Below, piece by piece: positions 8,956 to 18,169 of a stretch of 64,000 nucleotides of DNA. The notes under the pieces were generated by a model. The model had not been told where the DNA came from, ran no database searches, and saw only the letters and a list, made by a program, of their open reading frames with translations. This stretch comes from Candidatus Bathyarchaeota archaeon (GTDB lineage Archaea; Thermoproteota; Bathyarchaeia; Bathyarchaeales; Bathycorpusculaceae). The first letter of the stretch is position 1. Every line of letters begins with the position of its first letter. The stretch spans positions 1 to 64,000 of the forward strand of contig JANXET010000002.1 in the NCBI GenBank assembly GCA_025058315.1, in the 5' to 3' direction. Both the position numbers and the translations under genes were made by a program.

Positions 8956-9648
8956 ATGGCTATTGGACAGGTTCCCGCGAAAAATGAAATCATGTTTGTA
9001 TGGTTTAACCGATATGCAGGTGTTACGATAAAGACCCCTACCAAAACCCTCGTCATAGATCCGGTGGATGTCAAACCTAAGAATCTAGTTAATGTTGACG
9101 CTGTTCTCATAAGCCATGAACATTATGACCATCTGGACCTATCCATAGTGTCGGAGCTTTACAGAATAAACCAGTGCATAGTGGTTGCTGACTCCACATC
9201 CGCCAAGAGGCTGCGTAATAAGGTTCCTGCCGAAAAACTGCGTGAAGTACAACCAGGATCGGAAGTTAAAATAGGTGAAGTGTCAGTTAGAGCTGAAGAG
9301 TGTAACCATCCCCCCGCTGCAACTCCAGTGACGTTTATAATTACAAGCGAATACGGCATAAAAGTTTTCCACACGGCTGATAGTTTACCCTACCCTGGAA
9401 TGGCCAGCTTGGGAAAGAAGGAAAATTTTGACCTTGTTTTCTGCACTGTGGGGATAGCCCCTGGGGCTTCCCCTGAGACAGGATTTGAAATAGCTAGACT
9501 AACGAAACCTAGGGTTACTGTTCCCTATCACACAGCAGCATCCGCTGAACTCAAAAAGTTTGCAGAGTTAGTTAAAAAGGAACTGCCGGAAACTACATGC
9601 GTGGTGCCTGAGGCCGGCAAGGTTTATTCCGTTACAAAGAAGGTGTAG
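8956..9648 (+). CDS. Metallo-beta-lactamase fold hydrolase, UPF0173-like
   Basis: Protein of 230 residues. The metal-binding motif ISHEHYDHLDLS (HxHxDH, about residues 54-65) is followed by further ligands in EECNHPP and FHTADSLPYPG, and a late His in VPYHTAA. It opens with a strand-turn (FVWFNRYAGVTIKTPTKTLVIDP) as in the UPF0173/YtnP-like group. It is cytosolic, with no signal peptide. It is followed directly by pyrE, whose first possible start codon is the next base, so they form an operon. The substrate is unknown; no function should be inferred from neighbouring pyrE alone. Confidence 0.82.
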   Translation: MAIGQVPAKNEIMFVWFNRYAGVTIKTPTKTLVIDPVDVKPKNLVNVDAVLISHEHYDHLDLSIVSELYRINQCIVVADSTSAKRLRNKVPAEKLREVQPGSEVKIGEVSVRAEECNHPPAATPVTFIITSEYGIKVFHTADSLPYPGMASLGKKENFDLVFCTVGIAPGASPETGFEIARLTKPRVTVPYHTAASAELKKFAELVKKELPETTCVVPEAGKVYSVTKKV

Positions 9649-9651
9649 TTG

Positions 9652-10284
9652 ATGCCTATGGAAAAGCATCTTGAGCCTGTTAAGCTTGAGATATGCAAAA
9701 TTCTGAATAAGATCGGCGCCTTACAATTTGGGACGTTCAAGCTTACAAGCGGTAAGATCAGCCCATACTATATTGACTTGCGCTTAGTGCCGAGTTTTCC
9801 AGATGCTTTCCAAAAAATCTGTACTTTTTACACTGATTTTATCAATAAAGAAGTCGGTGTGGAAAATTTCGAGAGAGTGGCTGGAATCCCAGTTGCGGGA
9901 ATGCCCTTTGCATCAATAATCGCTTACAACCTTAAAAAACCGTTTATATACATCCGGAAGGGCGTACGCCTCCATGGGAGACAAAGAAGAATTGAGGGAC
10001 TTCTAAATCCCGGCGACCGCGTGCTACTTGTAGATGACCTGATAACTACCGGATTATCCCTTAGGAGGGCGGCAAAAGCAATCAATGCTGAGGGCGGAGT
10101 GGTGAAGGATGTTGTTGTCCTTCTTGATAGGCAGGAAAGCGGAGCTGAAAAACTTGGAAAAATCGGGATAAGACTGCGTGCTCTTGTAAAAATCAGCGAA
10201 GCAGCCCAAATTCTTTATGAAATAGGTTCCATAAACGAGGAGCAGCTTAAAACGATTCTGAAACAAATTAAAGAAGGGAAATGA
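9652..10284 (+). CDS. pyrE: Orotate phosphoribosyltransferase
   Basis: About 210 residues of the type I phosphoribosyltransferase fold. The PRPP-binding motif VLLVDDLITTGLSL lies near residues 124-137. FGTFKLTSGKISPYYIDLR near the N-terminus and VAGIPVAGMPFASIIAY are characteristic of OPRT, as is the mobile-loop segment IRKGVRLHGRQRRIEG. It makes orotidine 5'-phosphate from orotate and PRPP in pyrimidine synthesis. The ATG at 9652 follows GGTG by six bases; an in-frame TTG (9649) and ATG (9658) are alternatives. It forms an operon with the upstream metallo-hydrolase. Confidence 0.92.
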   Translation: MPMEKHLEPVKLEICKILNKIGALQFGTFKLTSGKISPYYIDLRLVPSFPDAFQKICTFYTDFINKEVGVENFERVAGIPVAGMPFASIIAYNLKKPFIYIRKGVRLHGRQRRIEGLLNPGDRVLLVDDLITTGLSLRRAAKAINAEGGVVKDVVVLLDRQESGAEKLGKIGIRLRALVKISEAAQILYEIGSINEEQLKTILKQIKEGK

Positions 10285-10291
10285 AAGTCGA

Positions 10292-10843
10292 CTAATAGAA
10301 AATCAGGTTTTTCTCCTCTAACATTCTGTGAAGCTTATTAACTGCATCATAGACATCCTGTTCCTTCTTCGCTCCAGTGCATACGAGTTTACCGCTTGCA
10401 AATAGCAATATCACAACCTTAGGATCATCCATCCTGTAAATCAATCCTGGAAACTGTTCAGGCTCGTACATGGTTTTTCCAAGCGAGTAAGCTGCCTTCT
10501 CCAGGTCAATCGTGCCTCCTAAACTGGCTGAAGCAACGATATTCTGGATTTTCAACTCAGGCTTGCTAATTATTATTATGCCTCCCCTCTGCAGCTCTTT
10601 AATTACCTTAATCACAGCCCTCCTAGCTTCCTTCTCAGATTTAGCGCCAGTGCAAACCATCTTTCCAGAATTGAAAATTAATGTGGCTGTTTTTGGCCTC
10701 TTAAGCCTAAAAACCAGCCCTGGAAACTGTTCTGGGCGATACTCCACTCCAGGATAGCTTTTGACAACAGCGTTCAAGTCAACTTTCTGGTTAAGCGTTG
10801 CAGATGCAACTACGTTCTCTATATTTATTACCGCTTTTGACAT
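10292..10843 (-). CDS. tbp: TATA-box-binding protein
   Basis: About 183 residues made of two imperfect direct repeats. Each contains the signatures INIENVVASATL / IQNIVASASLGG, EPEQFPGLxxR and SGKMVCTGAKSE / SGKLVCTGAKKE, as in all TBPs. It binds TATA boxes and recruits TFB and RNA polymerase. The reading frame opens five codons earlier, but the ATG at 10843 gives the usual MSKAVINIENVV start and follows GGAAGTGG. TATA-like tracts (TTTATAAAG and TATTTAAAA) lie upstream on this strand. The single copy here is complete, and no C-terminal acidic tail is present. Confidence 0.97.
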   Translation of the reverse strand: MSKAVINIENVVASATLNQKVDLNAVVKSYPGVEYRPEQFPGLVFRLKRPKTATLIFNSGKMVCTGAKSEKEARRAVIKVIKELQRGGIIIISKPELKIQNIVASASLGGTIDLEKAAYSLGKTMYEPEQFPGLIYRMDDPKVVILLFASGKLVCTGAKKEQDVYDAVNKLHRMLEEKNLIFY

Positions 10844-10895
10844 AAATGCCACTTCCAAAGTAAAAGTTTTAAATACCCTTTATAAACTCTTAGCT

Positions 10896-11825
10896 TTAAA
10901 TTTGCCGCTTTACCCTTCTCTCTCTAAAAAAGTTCGTCAGTTCCCAAAAATTGAGCGCTATCAGAGCAACCATCAGAAGCTGAGCCCATGAGAACGTTGG
11001 CACGCCTAAGCGTACTCCATCATTAAATTGCAGATTAATTTGGTAGTTCATGAAACCCCAATATAGTAGCGGTTCACCTCCGTAACTTCTGTGGAAATCC
11101 ATTTCCGCGTAAACCCCTCTAATCGTTGCCTTGGATGGAGTAGCTCCAGGCTGTGGGAAAGTGAAAGTTCCCCATAAGGTAAAGATTAAAAGTCCTATGA
11201 TCAAAAGATTTGCGATAGCAAATTGGAAAATTTTTCTCCCTCCGACCTTAAAGTTCCCTTCATGTGGCTTCTCCTCTGCGGATGTTAGAAACAGCATTAA
11301 CGCAAAAATTACGGCGATAAATGCGAGTAATAGAATAACAGTGCCTCTTTCCGCCTGAAAGAGTAGTGGAAGATTGCCTATGTAAGGAATCCTTGCTATG
11401 ACCTTGCCGATGAGCAAAGATGAATTCCACGGTGAAAATTGGTCTTTCTCACCATGCCTACTGTAGTCTCCGAGAGTGGTAATAAGGTAGTAGCCGTCTG
11501 CTTTCTCCAGTTTGACGGCTCGGTGAACTATGAGTTCTGAGGGATCATAGGGATTTCTGAAAACCAAAATGTCCCCTCTAAGCTTATCAGCACATATATT
11601 TTCAGGATCAACTCCTTGAACTATGATTAAATCCCCAATATTCAATGTTGGCAGCATACTTCCTGAGGCCACGGCTAACGCAGGATATTCCGTGCGCAGG
11701 GCTAATCGCGTGGCGAGGTAGATGATATGTGCACCGCCATAAATAACAATAAAAATAAGCACTAAAGTTAATGCGGTTCGAATGTACTCGTTTCTACAAA
11801 TCCTTCTAATTACCTCTGTTGCCAA
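10896..11825 (-). CDS. Archaeal signal peptidase I (S26B)
   Basis: Protein of 309 residues. An N-terminal membrane segment (about 18-40) precedes the catalytic SGSMLPTLNIGD motif, with the nucleophile Ser at about 56. The general-base region GDILVFRN...ELIVHRAV has His near 101 in place of the bacterial Lys, as in archaeal and ER signal peptidases. A second hydrophobic pair lies at about 160-180 and 198-220, with a last segment near 285-300. The C-terminal part is longer than in minimal archaeal enzymes. It removes signal peptides outside the membrane. The promoter-side neighbour is TBP. Confidence 0.88.
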   Translation of the reverse strand: MATEVIRRICRNEYIRTALTLVLIFIVIYGGAHIIYLATRLALRTEYPALAVASGSMLPTLNIGDLIIVQGVDPENICADKLRGDILVFRNPYDPSELIVHRAVKLEKADGYYLITTLGDYSRHGEKDQFSPWNSSLLIGKVIARIPYIGNLPLLFQAERGTVILLLAFIAVIFALMLFLTSAEEKPHEGNFKVGGRKIFQFAIANLLIIGLLIFTLWGTFTFPQPGATPSKATIRGVYAEMDFHRSYGGEPLLYWGFMNYQINLQFNDGVRLGVPTFSWAQLLMVALIALNFWELTNFFRERRVKRQI

Positions 11826-11929
11826 TTCCTGCCCTCTCAGTACCTTGAATTAGGAAGTCTTTCAGAATTTAAAACTTAGTGGATGAAATTATGAAACAGA
11901 AATAAAGGGGATTTGAAGAGAGGTTAAGC

Positions 11930-12145
11930 TTATATCTCTATGCCTTCCGTACCCAGTTTTGCCTTTCCAACCACGCCTTTGAACTTCTTGCCGCATTTGG
12001 TGCATTCGTACATTCCAAAAATTGTTACTGTGATTCGCATTTTCTTGTCTGGAATAGGAGCTACAAGCTCCCAGGTTTTATACGGTTCATTAACTTCGGT
12101 TCCACAGTCAGGACACATATTCTGTTTAGCTTTAGACTTCGGCAT
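11930..12145 (-). CDS. Cren7-like zinc-ribbon chromatin protein, copy 1
   Basis: Small basic protein of 71 residues with two CxxC pairs (MCPDCG near 10-15 and YECTKCGKKF near 46-55), so probably a zinc ribbon. Between the pairs lies KTWELVAPIPDKKMRITVTIFG. This follows the Cren7 SH3-barrel pattern: Lys-x-Trp-x-Leu-x-Ala-Pro, then Lys/Arg-rich beta strands, then Phe-Gly and GKKFKG. Cren7 coats and bends DNA in Crenarchaeota but lacks the cysteines. I infer a Cren7-related DNA-binding protein that has a zinc knuckle; this is not proven. A sister gene lies just upstream at 12169. Confidence 0.6.
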   Translation of the reverse strand: MPKSKAKQNMCPDCGTEVNEPYKTWELVAPIPDKKMRITVTIFGMYECTKCGKKFKGVVGKAKLGTEGIEI

Positions 12146-12168
12146 AGTTGGTCTCCGCTAGAGCTCGC

Positions 12169-12339
12169 TTAAACCTTCTTCTTACTTAGGACTTCCCGGA
12201 ACGGCTTCTTGCATTTTGGACAGTCAAAAAGCCCTATTTCCAACTGCATCCTTTTACCGGACTTGTCTGGGCGTCCAGCCATCGTCCACTTCTTCCTCGC
12301 CGACGCCACTTCTGTTCCACATTTCGGACATTTAGCCAT
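12169..12339 (-). CDS. Cren7-like zinc-ribbon chromatin protein, copy 2
   Basis: Protein of 56 residues starting at an ATG placed seven bases after a good GGAGG; an upstream in-frame extension to 12408 is probably untranslated. It has CPKCG near the start and CPKCKKPFRE near the end, with KKWTMAGRPDKSGKRMQLE and then IGLF between. The IGLF...K.FR..L string closely parallels the C-terminal half of Cren7 (IGLF then GKYFRHKL), and the length (56 versus 60) also fits. The high Lys/Arg content suits DNA binding. It is co-oriented with copy 1, only 23 bases apart, so they probably form an operon. Family relation is inferred from the pattern only. Confidence 0.62.
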   Translation of the reverse strand: MAKCPKCGTEVASARKKWTMAGRPDKSGKRMQLEIGLFDCPKCKKPFREVLSKKKV

Positions 12340-12443
12340 TTTAACATCCTCCAACATTCCAGCATCATGCTTTCTTATATGGTGAATAAATAATTTTCCA
12401 TTATTCAATACGGAAAATGCCGCCTGAGAAATTGCATTCTACA

Positions 12444-12971
12444 TTACTGTTGTTCTAGGTTTTTTGAATACCATATGAAAATTTGGCTCTTTTTAAACCC
12501 GAGCTTTTCGATGAACCTTATTCCCGCGTGGTTTCCGCTTTCAACATCCACTAGAGCTATACGTGCCCCCTTCTCTCTGAATCTTCTCTCCAACTCCTTA
12601 TACAACCTTTCTCCAACACCATGCTTCTGCCACGTCCTTTTCACACCAGCCCAGGCGAAGTAGCCATAAGTCCATGGGCTATATGGACGTTTCAATACAG
12701 CTCCAATGGCGAAACCAACAATCATACCGGTTCTTTTTTCCTCAGCCACTAGGCATAGTTCAGGGTTATCTTGAAAGCGCGACAGCAACTCACCTATATT
12801 CCATGTTCTATATGTAAACTGTAGGCTGTACGGTGTAAAGATTCTCTCACTTATACGCCAAACCTGAGGAAGATCGTCCAGCGTCATTTGCCTAACTTCA
12901 AAATCACCCTTTTTCCTCTTAGTGCGTTTTTCCATATTTTCAGATTTTCTGGATATTTCAATCCTCTCCAC
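12444..12971 (-). CDS. GNAT N-acetyltransferase
   Basis: Protein of 175 residues. After a basic, poorly conserved 25-residue lead, the GNAT fold begins at DFEVRQMTLDDLPQVWRISERIFTPYSLQFTYRTW. The acetyl-CoA loop is WQKHGVGERLYKELE (about residues 118-131; the QxxGxG core reads QKHGVG), followed by ALVDVESGNHAGIRFIEKLGFKK, typical of RimI-like enzymes. The true start may be an internal codon nearer the fold. It lies between the Cren7-like pair and the broken PEPCK gene. The substrate is unknown; protein acetylation is the commonest role. Confidence 0.82.
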   Translation of the reverse strand: MERIEISRKSENMEKRTKRKKGDFEVRQMTLDDLPQVWRISERIFTPYSLQFTYRTWNIGELLSRFQDNPELCLVAEEKRTGMIVGFAIGAVLKRPYSPWTYGYFAWAGVKRTWQKHGVGERLYKELERRFREKGARIALVDVESGNHAGIRFIEKLGFKKSQIFIWYSKNLEQQ

Positions 12972-13056
12972 TTTACTAAATAAAAAGCGTTTCCAGTATC
13001 TATTTTTGTTGATTATTTTACAACGTTATAATGATAAAAGTTTGTTTAAAGAGATC

Positions 13057-15023
13057 CTACTCTTCTTCAAAATATTCCGGCGGGATATAGTCCATGTTGA
13101 AACTCTCCCTCGCGCGGAGGAGACGTTCACGTTGCTGGTTTAGTATTGTGAATAGTTCTTCTGGCGTATCCGCAACTTTTTCTCTGTAAAACTTTTCAAC
13201 CCGCTCTATTTTGGCAAGATTTTCAGGCACCCTGATGGTGAACTGTTTAATATAGTCCTCCTTCCTGTATTCCCTATTCAAAACCTGTCTGAACAAGACA
13301 GTTAAATCTTCATAATTCGGAATAAGCCCTGTAGGAGCCACTCTTGCACCTACATCACGGTGCACACGCAGCTCCATCCACTTAACCCACACATGCTTAT
13401 CCCTCGGAGAATTCAGGTATTCGCCTGTTTTCAAGTCTCTTAGGAAATAGTTTACGCCGAAGATTACTGGAGGCTTCTTCAGTTTTCCTCCAAATTTCAA
13501 GTTGTTTCTGATGTTCTGTCCCATAGGGATGGAGATGAAGTCTTGAATGCTCATCATATTTATCTCAGGTACGCCCTCCTTCCCGATGATGGCGAAAGTT
13601 GTTTCGGTCTCCAACGCAGCTCCATAGCAAACTATCCCGTGTTCCCAGGTGAAGCTCTGCTGGACTGGTACATAGGCCTTGGAGTCGCGTCCACCATAAA
13701 TTATTCCGCCAAGTTCAACGCCCATGGGATTCTCCAGCTATGGATCACAGTTTTCCAGCGCCCTTAGGGATACCGTATACCGCGCGTTCTTATGGGCTGG
13801 CGGAATCAACTCACCATTTTCGTCTGTTTCGCCCTCCCACCAGTAACCAGTATAGTTCACTCCATCCTTCGGAAGCTCGCATCCCATTCCAAGCCAGTAG
13901 GGCTTCCCATCCTTAACAAGGACATTCGAAAATATGACCTCTCCTGGACTTGTAAGTACCTTATAAAGTAAAGGATCATCATCTGGACTTATACCTTGGA
14001 GAATGCCGAATATGCCGCATTCAACATTCACAGCTCTGGCCGCGGAGTTAATGTTGCGTATATATGCAATATCGTCTCCAAGTATTGTTTCACCGGGAAG
14101 CATCGCCGTGGAGGTTTTGCCGCATGCGCTTGGGAAGGCTCCTGCAAAGTAGGTTTTCCTTCCTCCTGGTCCATGCACCCCCATGATCATCATGTGCTCT
14201 GCAAGCCATCCTTCCTGGTTTGCCTTTCTTATTGCAAGGCGGAAAGCCAGCTTTTTAAACCCTACCGAGTTCCCTGCGTATTGCGTGTTTACACTGTAGA
14301 TGATGTTTTCAGTATAGTCAATGTACACTCTTTTCTTGTCATGGTCTATGCTGACCATGTTTTCATTCAGTCTTCCACTGGAATGTAAAACCCTGAGAAA
14401 ATGCGCATCAGGAGGCGCCTTAGTAAAAGCCTCATAGCCTGATCTGAATAGCAGATATTCTGAGTGGGCGACATACCATGAATCTGTACATTGCATACCT
14501 AGAATTGTGAAAACCGAATTGGGCGGTCCAAGACACACGAAACGCACAATCATCGTTCTTCCTTTCATTGAATCCTTAAGTAGTCTTTTAACCTCTGCCA
14601 GTCCCTCATCTCTATCTATCTGATTTAACGCCTGCTCAGGTAGTCGCCTTTCGGTACAAGGTACTTTGTAGCTTCACGGTCTCTTCCTTGGTCATGTGGC
14701 CCGTCAAAATGGACTGTGTGCCCGGGCATCGCTAGAGGTTTCTCTTCGCCTGTTTCTATCGCCATTCGTCGGATGTAGTCTATATCCTCCGGCGTGTCAG
14801 CAGCGATATAGATCCAATCCGGATTACACAACTCCACAGATTCGGCGATGAACTGGTGAACCTTGGGAATTTTTATAGCAAGTAACCTCATATAATCTCG
14901 TTGACTCATTCTCGCACGGATATACTCAAGGCATCTGCCTGATTCGTCAACGGTCTGGCTTTGCATCATAGTACCCTTATTCTTGCTAAACTCCCCTCTT
15001 GTTAATATTATATGTCTTTCCAT
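13057..15023 (-). pseudogene. pckG: PEP carboxykinase (GTP), broken by frameshift and TAG
   Basis: The whole length of a GTP-type phosphoenolpyruvate carboxykinase can be read, but in three pieces. Piece 1 (15023-14625) carries the N-terminal domain (PGHTVHFDGPHDQGRDREATKYLVPKG). It runs out at TAA after YLSRR; one extra base there restores ALNQIDRDEGLAE and joins piece 2. Piece 2 (down to 13738) has the P-loop GAFPSACGKTSTAM and the LGDDIAY motif, and ends at TAG after ENCDP. Piece 3 (13725-13057) continues in the same frame as piece 2 with LENPMGVELGGIIYGGRDS, and runs to a normal C-terminus. So there is one single-base deletion and one in-frame amber codon; everything else looks intact. 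The enzyme would make PEP from oxaloacetate. Recent gene loss or assembly error are both possible. Confidence 0.9.
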
Positions 15024-15250
15024 CTGCAGCTTAAGCTGTAGCCGGCTTTACAGCTTTCTTTATTGAATGGAGGCTGAAATTTATAAATTTTACATTTCTA
15101 AACCTCGTTATTTTTCTAAAAAATTTTGTATGGTGCACGTTAAATCGTAATAATTACAATTTTGATCCGCGTGGCTTGTTGAAAATTCTGACCCAAAACG
15201 CTTTTACATTGGTTTTATTGCTTATTCTCCAGTATCTGAGGTTTAGTTAG

Positions 15251-18127
15251 TTGGAAGGTTCTTCAGGTAACGTTTTTAATTTGTTTGTGAAGCCCCTTCG
15301 GCACCTCATTGAGCAGAGGGGATTCTCAAAACCGACAGAGCCTCAGGAGAAAACAATCCCTAAAGTTCTCGAGGGCAAAAATGTACTGCTTATTTCACCC
15401 ACCGCCACAGGTAAAACAGAAGCCGCATTTCTTCCCGTTTTAAATATGCTTCTACAAGAACCGAAGGCGCCGGGAATCAAGGTGTTGTATATCACCCCTC
15501 TAAGGGCTTTGAATCGCGACATGCTTGAGAGATTTGAGTGGTGGTGCAATAATCTGGATATTAAGTTGGCTGTTAGGCACGGTGATACCGAGGTTCGAGA
15601 GCGGGCCAGACAGGCGAGAAGCCCACCGGACGTTTTAATAACTACTCCTGAAACCCTGCAAGCAATATTGTCAGGATGGGTTATTCGTAGACATCTCCAG
15701 AGTGTACGATGGGTTATAATCGACGAGGTTCATGAGTTAGCAGACAGCAAACGCGGCACTCAGCTTGCCATAGCCCTTGAAAGGCTAAGAGCCATAATTA
15801 AGCGGGACTTTCAGATTATAGGCTTGTCAGCGACGATAGGCAGCCCGGAAAAGGTAGCTCAGTTTCTTGTTGGGAATGGACGAAACATTGAGATTGTGAG
15901 GGTTCCCGTTGCAAGGATGATGCGCCTTAGAATAGTTTATCCACATCCCTCAGATGAAGACATTAAGCTTTCAGAGAAACTTTACACCCATCCTGAAGTG
16001 GCCGCTAGACTCAGGGTTATCCGTGAATACATAGAAAGTCACAAATCAGTCCTGCTGTTCACGAACACGCGGGCAATATCTGAAGTTTTGGCGAGCAGGT
16101 TTAAAGTTTGGGACATGGACTTTCCAGTATCCATACATCATGGCTCTCTTGCAAAACCATCACGCATAGCCGCTGAAAGGGGACTGAAAAACGGCGAGCT
16201 TAAAGGTCTCGTCTGCACAAGCAGCTTAGAACTTGGAATAGATGTAGGCAGAATTGACCTGGTAATACAGTACATGAGCCCAAGGCAGGTTACTAGACTC
16301 ATACAGAGAGTTGGCAGAAGCGGTCACAGGATTGGGCATATGGCTAAGGGTATAATTGTGACAATGGATTCTGACGACACGTTAGAGTCGATGGCAATAT
16401 CCCGCAGAGCACTTAACGAGGAGCTTGAGCCTGTAGATATCCCTCATAAGCCCTATGATGTTCTGACACACCAAATTGCAGGTTTGCTCCTTAAGGAGAA
16501 GCGGCTTGTGTTTGACGAGATTTTAGAAATGGTTAGGAAAGCATATCCCTATTCTGATCTCACAATAGAGGATGTTGCGAAGATTCTAAGGTATATGCAT
16601 GATCGCTTTCCAAGGTTAGCATGGGTTTCCTTCGATGATAAAGTAGCTTTAAAGCCGAGAAGAACCAAGGATCTCTTTGAGTACTATTTCAACAATCTAT
16701 CCATGATTCCTGAAGAAAAGCAATATCTCGTTATAGATGAGTTAAACGATGCGGCTGTGGGTGTTCTGGACGAAGCGTTCATGGCTGAATATGGCAGGCC
16801 TGGAACCAAATTCATAATCAGGGGAAGCCCATGGCGGATAACCCACGTCTCCGGGGATAAAGTATACGTAAAATCCGTTGATGATCCAGCCGGCGCCATA
16901 CCAAGCTGGATAGGTGAAGAGATTCCTGTGCCATTTGAAGTTGCCCAGGAGGTTGGATACATACGCGGCTTCGTAGAGAAGCAGCTGGAAATGGGACTGC
17001 CGCCTGACAAAGCGGCTGCTAAGCTAAGTGAAAAGTATCCCGCTGATAAAGAAACCATCTTAAAGGCTATCTCTGAAACCGTAGAGCAGGTGCAGTTGGG
17101 GATACCTGTTCCAACTGACAAACGTATAACAATCGAAAACTGGGAAGAATTCGTTGTTCTTCACACCCACTTCGGATCCCTCACGAACAGGGCCCTAGCT
17201 CAGCTGATTGGACAGCAACTTTCTGAAAAGATAGGTTATGGCATTGTGGTGCAGCATGATCCTTACCGCATATTCGTCCAAACCCTGGGTGCAGCTGAAG
17301 CTGAGCAATTAATTGAATTATTGAGGGAAATGAGCACTATGGAGGAGCAGGCGATTAGGGATTCCCTGGCGAAGGCGGTTGTGAAAACAGGAATCTTCAA
17401 GCGTAGAATGATACATGTAGCTAGGCGTTTCGGGGCTCTTGAAAAGTGGGCTGACTTCAGCAGCGTAAGCCTTCAGAGACTATTGAAAAGCTTCGAGGGA
17501 ACCCCGATATTTGATGAAGCCCTAAAAGAAGTTTTCATGAAGGACCTTGACCTGGAAAGGCTGGTGCAAGTCTTAAAGATGATTCGCGACGGCGAAATCC
17601 AGCTGTTGAAAGTTGATAATAAGGGCAACGCCACCCCAATAGCCCGAGTCGGTATTGAACGAGTAAGCATGAAGACTGATCTGATTCCTCCTGAACGGAT
17701 GCGCGCAGTGCTTATAGAGTCCGCCAAAGCTCGCCTGATGAATGAGGCATGCATATTCGTCTGCACGGAATGCTGGGAATATGTAGATATGATCAGAGTT
17801 AAGGATCTGCCTGACAAGCCGAAATGCCCTAAATGCGGTTCATCAGCTCTTGGGCTTCTCAAGGAAGAAGAGGAGAAAGTGCTGGCGATGGTTGACAAGA
17901 AAGGCGAGAAACTAGCTAAAAGCGAAGAGAAACTGCAAAGAGAAGCCTTGCAGACCGCGCGCTTGATATCCAAGTATGGAAAGGCTGCGGCTGCAGCCCT
18001 ATGCGCTAGAAAGGTTCAACCATCAGATGTGAAGGATGTTCTTGAGGAGGAACCTAACCTAAACGATAGATTTTATGAGCTTATCCTTGAGGCTGAGCGC
18101 AGGGCTATAACTAAAAGATTCTGGTAA
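15251..18127 (+). CDS. lhr: Lhr-type ATP-dependent helicase
   Basis: Protein of 958 residues. The superfamily 2 core has Walker A SPTATGKT at about 49-56, DEVH at about 158-161, the SAT motif GLSATIG, and a RecA2 domain with the motif VI region QRVGRSGHRIG. The Lhr-specific winged helix and beta-sheet bundle follow (NWEEFVVLHTHFGSLTNRALAQLIGQQLS). A C-terminal zinc finger has two Cys pairs (CTECW and CPKCGSS, about 836-866). Such helicases unwind DNA and DNA:RNA forks in repair. The TTG start is preceded by TGAGG. A 227-base divergent region separates it from the PEPCK gene. Confidence 0.92.
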   Translation: MEGSSGNVFNLFVKPLRHLIEQRGFSKPTEPQEKTIPKVLEGKNVLLISPTATGKTEAAFLPVLNMLLQEPKAPGIKVLYITPLRALNRDMLERFEWWCNNLDIKLAVRHGDTEVRERARQARSPPDVLITTPETLQAILSGWVIRRHLQSVRWVIIDEVHELADSKRGTQLAIALERLRAIIKRDFQIIGLSATIGSPEKVAQFLVGNGRNIEIVRVPVARMMRLRIVYPHPSDEDIKLSEKLYTHPEVAARLRVIREYIESHKSVLLFTNTRAISEVLASRFKVWDMDFPVSIHHGSLAKPSRIAAERGLKNGELKGLVCTSSLELGIDVGRIDLVIQYMSPRQVTRLIQRVGRSGHRIGHMAKGIIVTMDSDDTLESMAISRRALNEELEPVDIPHKPYDVLTHQIAGLLLKEKRLVFDEILEMVRKAYPYSDLTIEDVAKILRYMHDRFPRLAWVSFDDKVALKPRRTKDLFEYYFNNLSMIPEEKQYLVIDELNDAAVGVLDEAFMAEYGRPGTKFIIRGSPWRITHVSGDKVYVKSVDDPAGAIPSWIGEEIPVPFEVAQEVGYIRGFVEKQLEMGLPPDKAAAKLSEKYPADKETILKAISETVEQVQLGIPVPTDKRITIENWEEFVVLHTHFGSLTNRALAQLIGQQLSEKIGYGIVVQHDPYRIFVQTLGAAEAEQLIELLREMSTMEEQAIRDSLAKAVVKTGIFKRRMIHVARRFGALEKWADFSSVSLQRLLKSFEGTPIFDEALKEVFMKDLDLERLVQVLKMIRDGEIQLLKVDNKGNATPIARVGIERVSMKTDLIPPERMRAVLIESAKARLMNEACIFVCTECWEYVDMIRVKDLPDKPKCPKCGSSALGLLKEEEEKVLAMVDKKGEKLAKSEEKLQREALQTARLISKYGKAAAAALCARKVQPSDVKDVLEEEPNLNDRFYELILEAERRAITKRFW

Positions 18128-18169
18128 ACACTGCCCTGCAACAACTTTAAATGTGAGCGCCATGTTAAT

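Noticed and set aside
13738-13740. TAG in PEPCK as a possible pyrrolysine codon
   Set aside because: TAG ends many normal genes here (fumA, the MBL protein, nnr, hypC), no pyrrolysine genes are seen, and a separate frameshift also breaks the gene.
15077-15090. AAATTTATAAATTT palindrome between PEPCK and the helicase as an operator
   Set aside because: More simply explained as an AT-rich TATA element for the PEPCK promoter; it occurs once.
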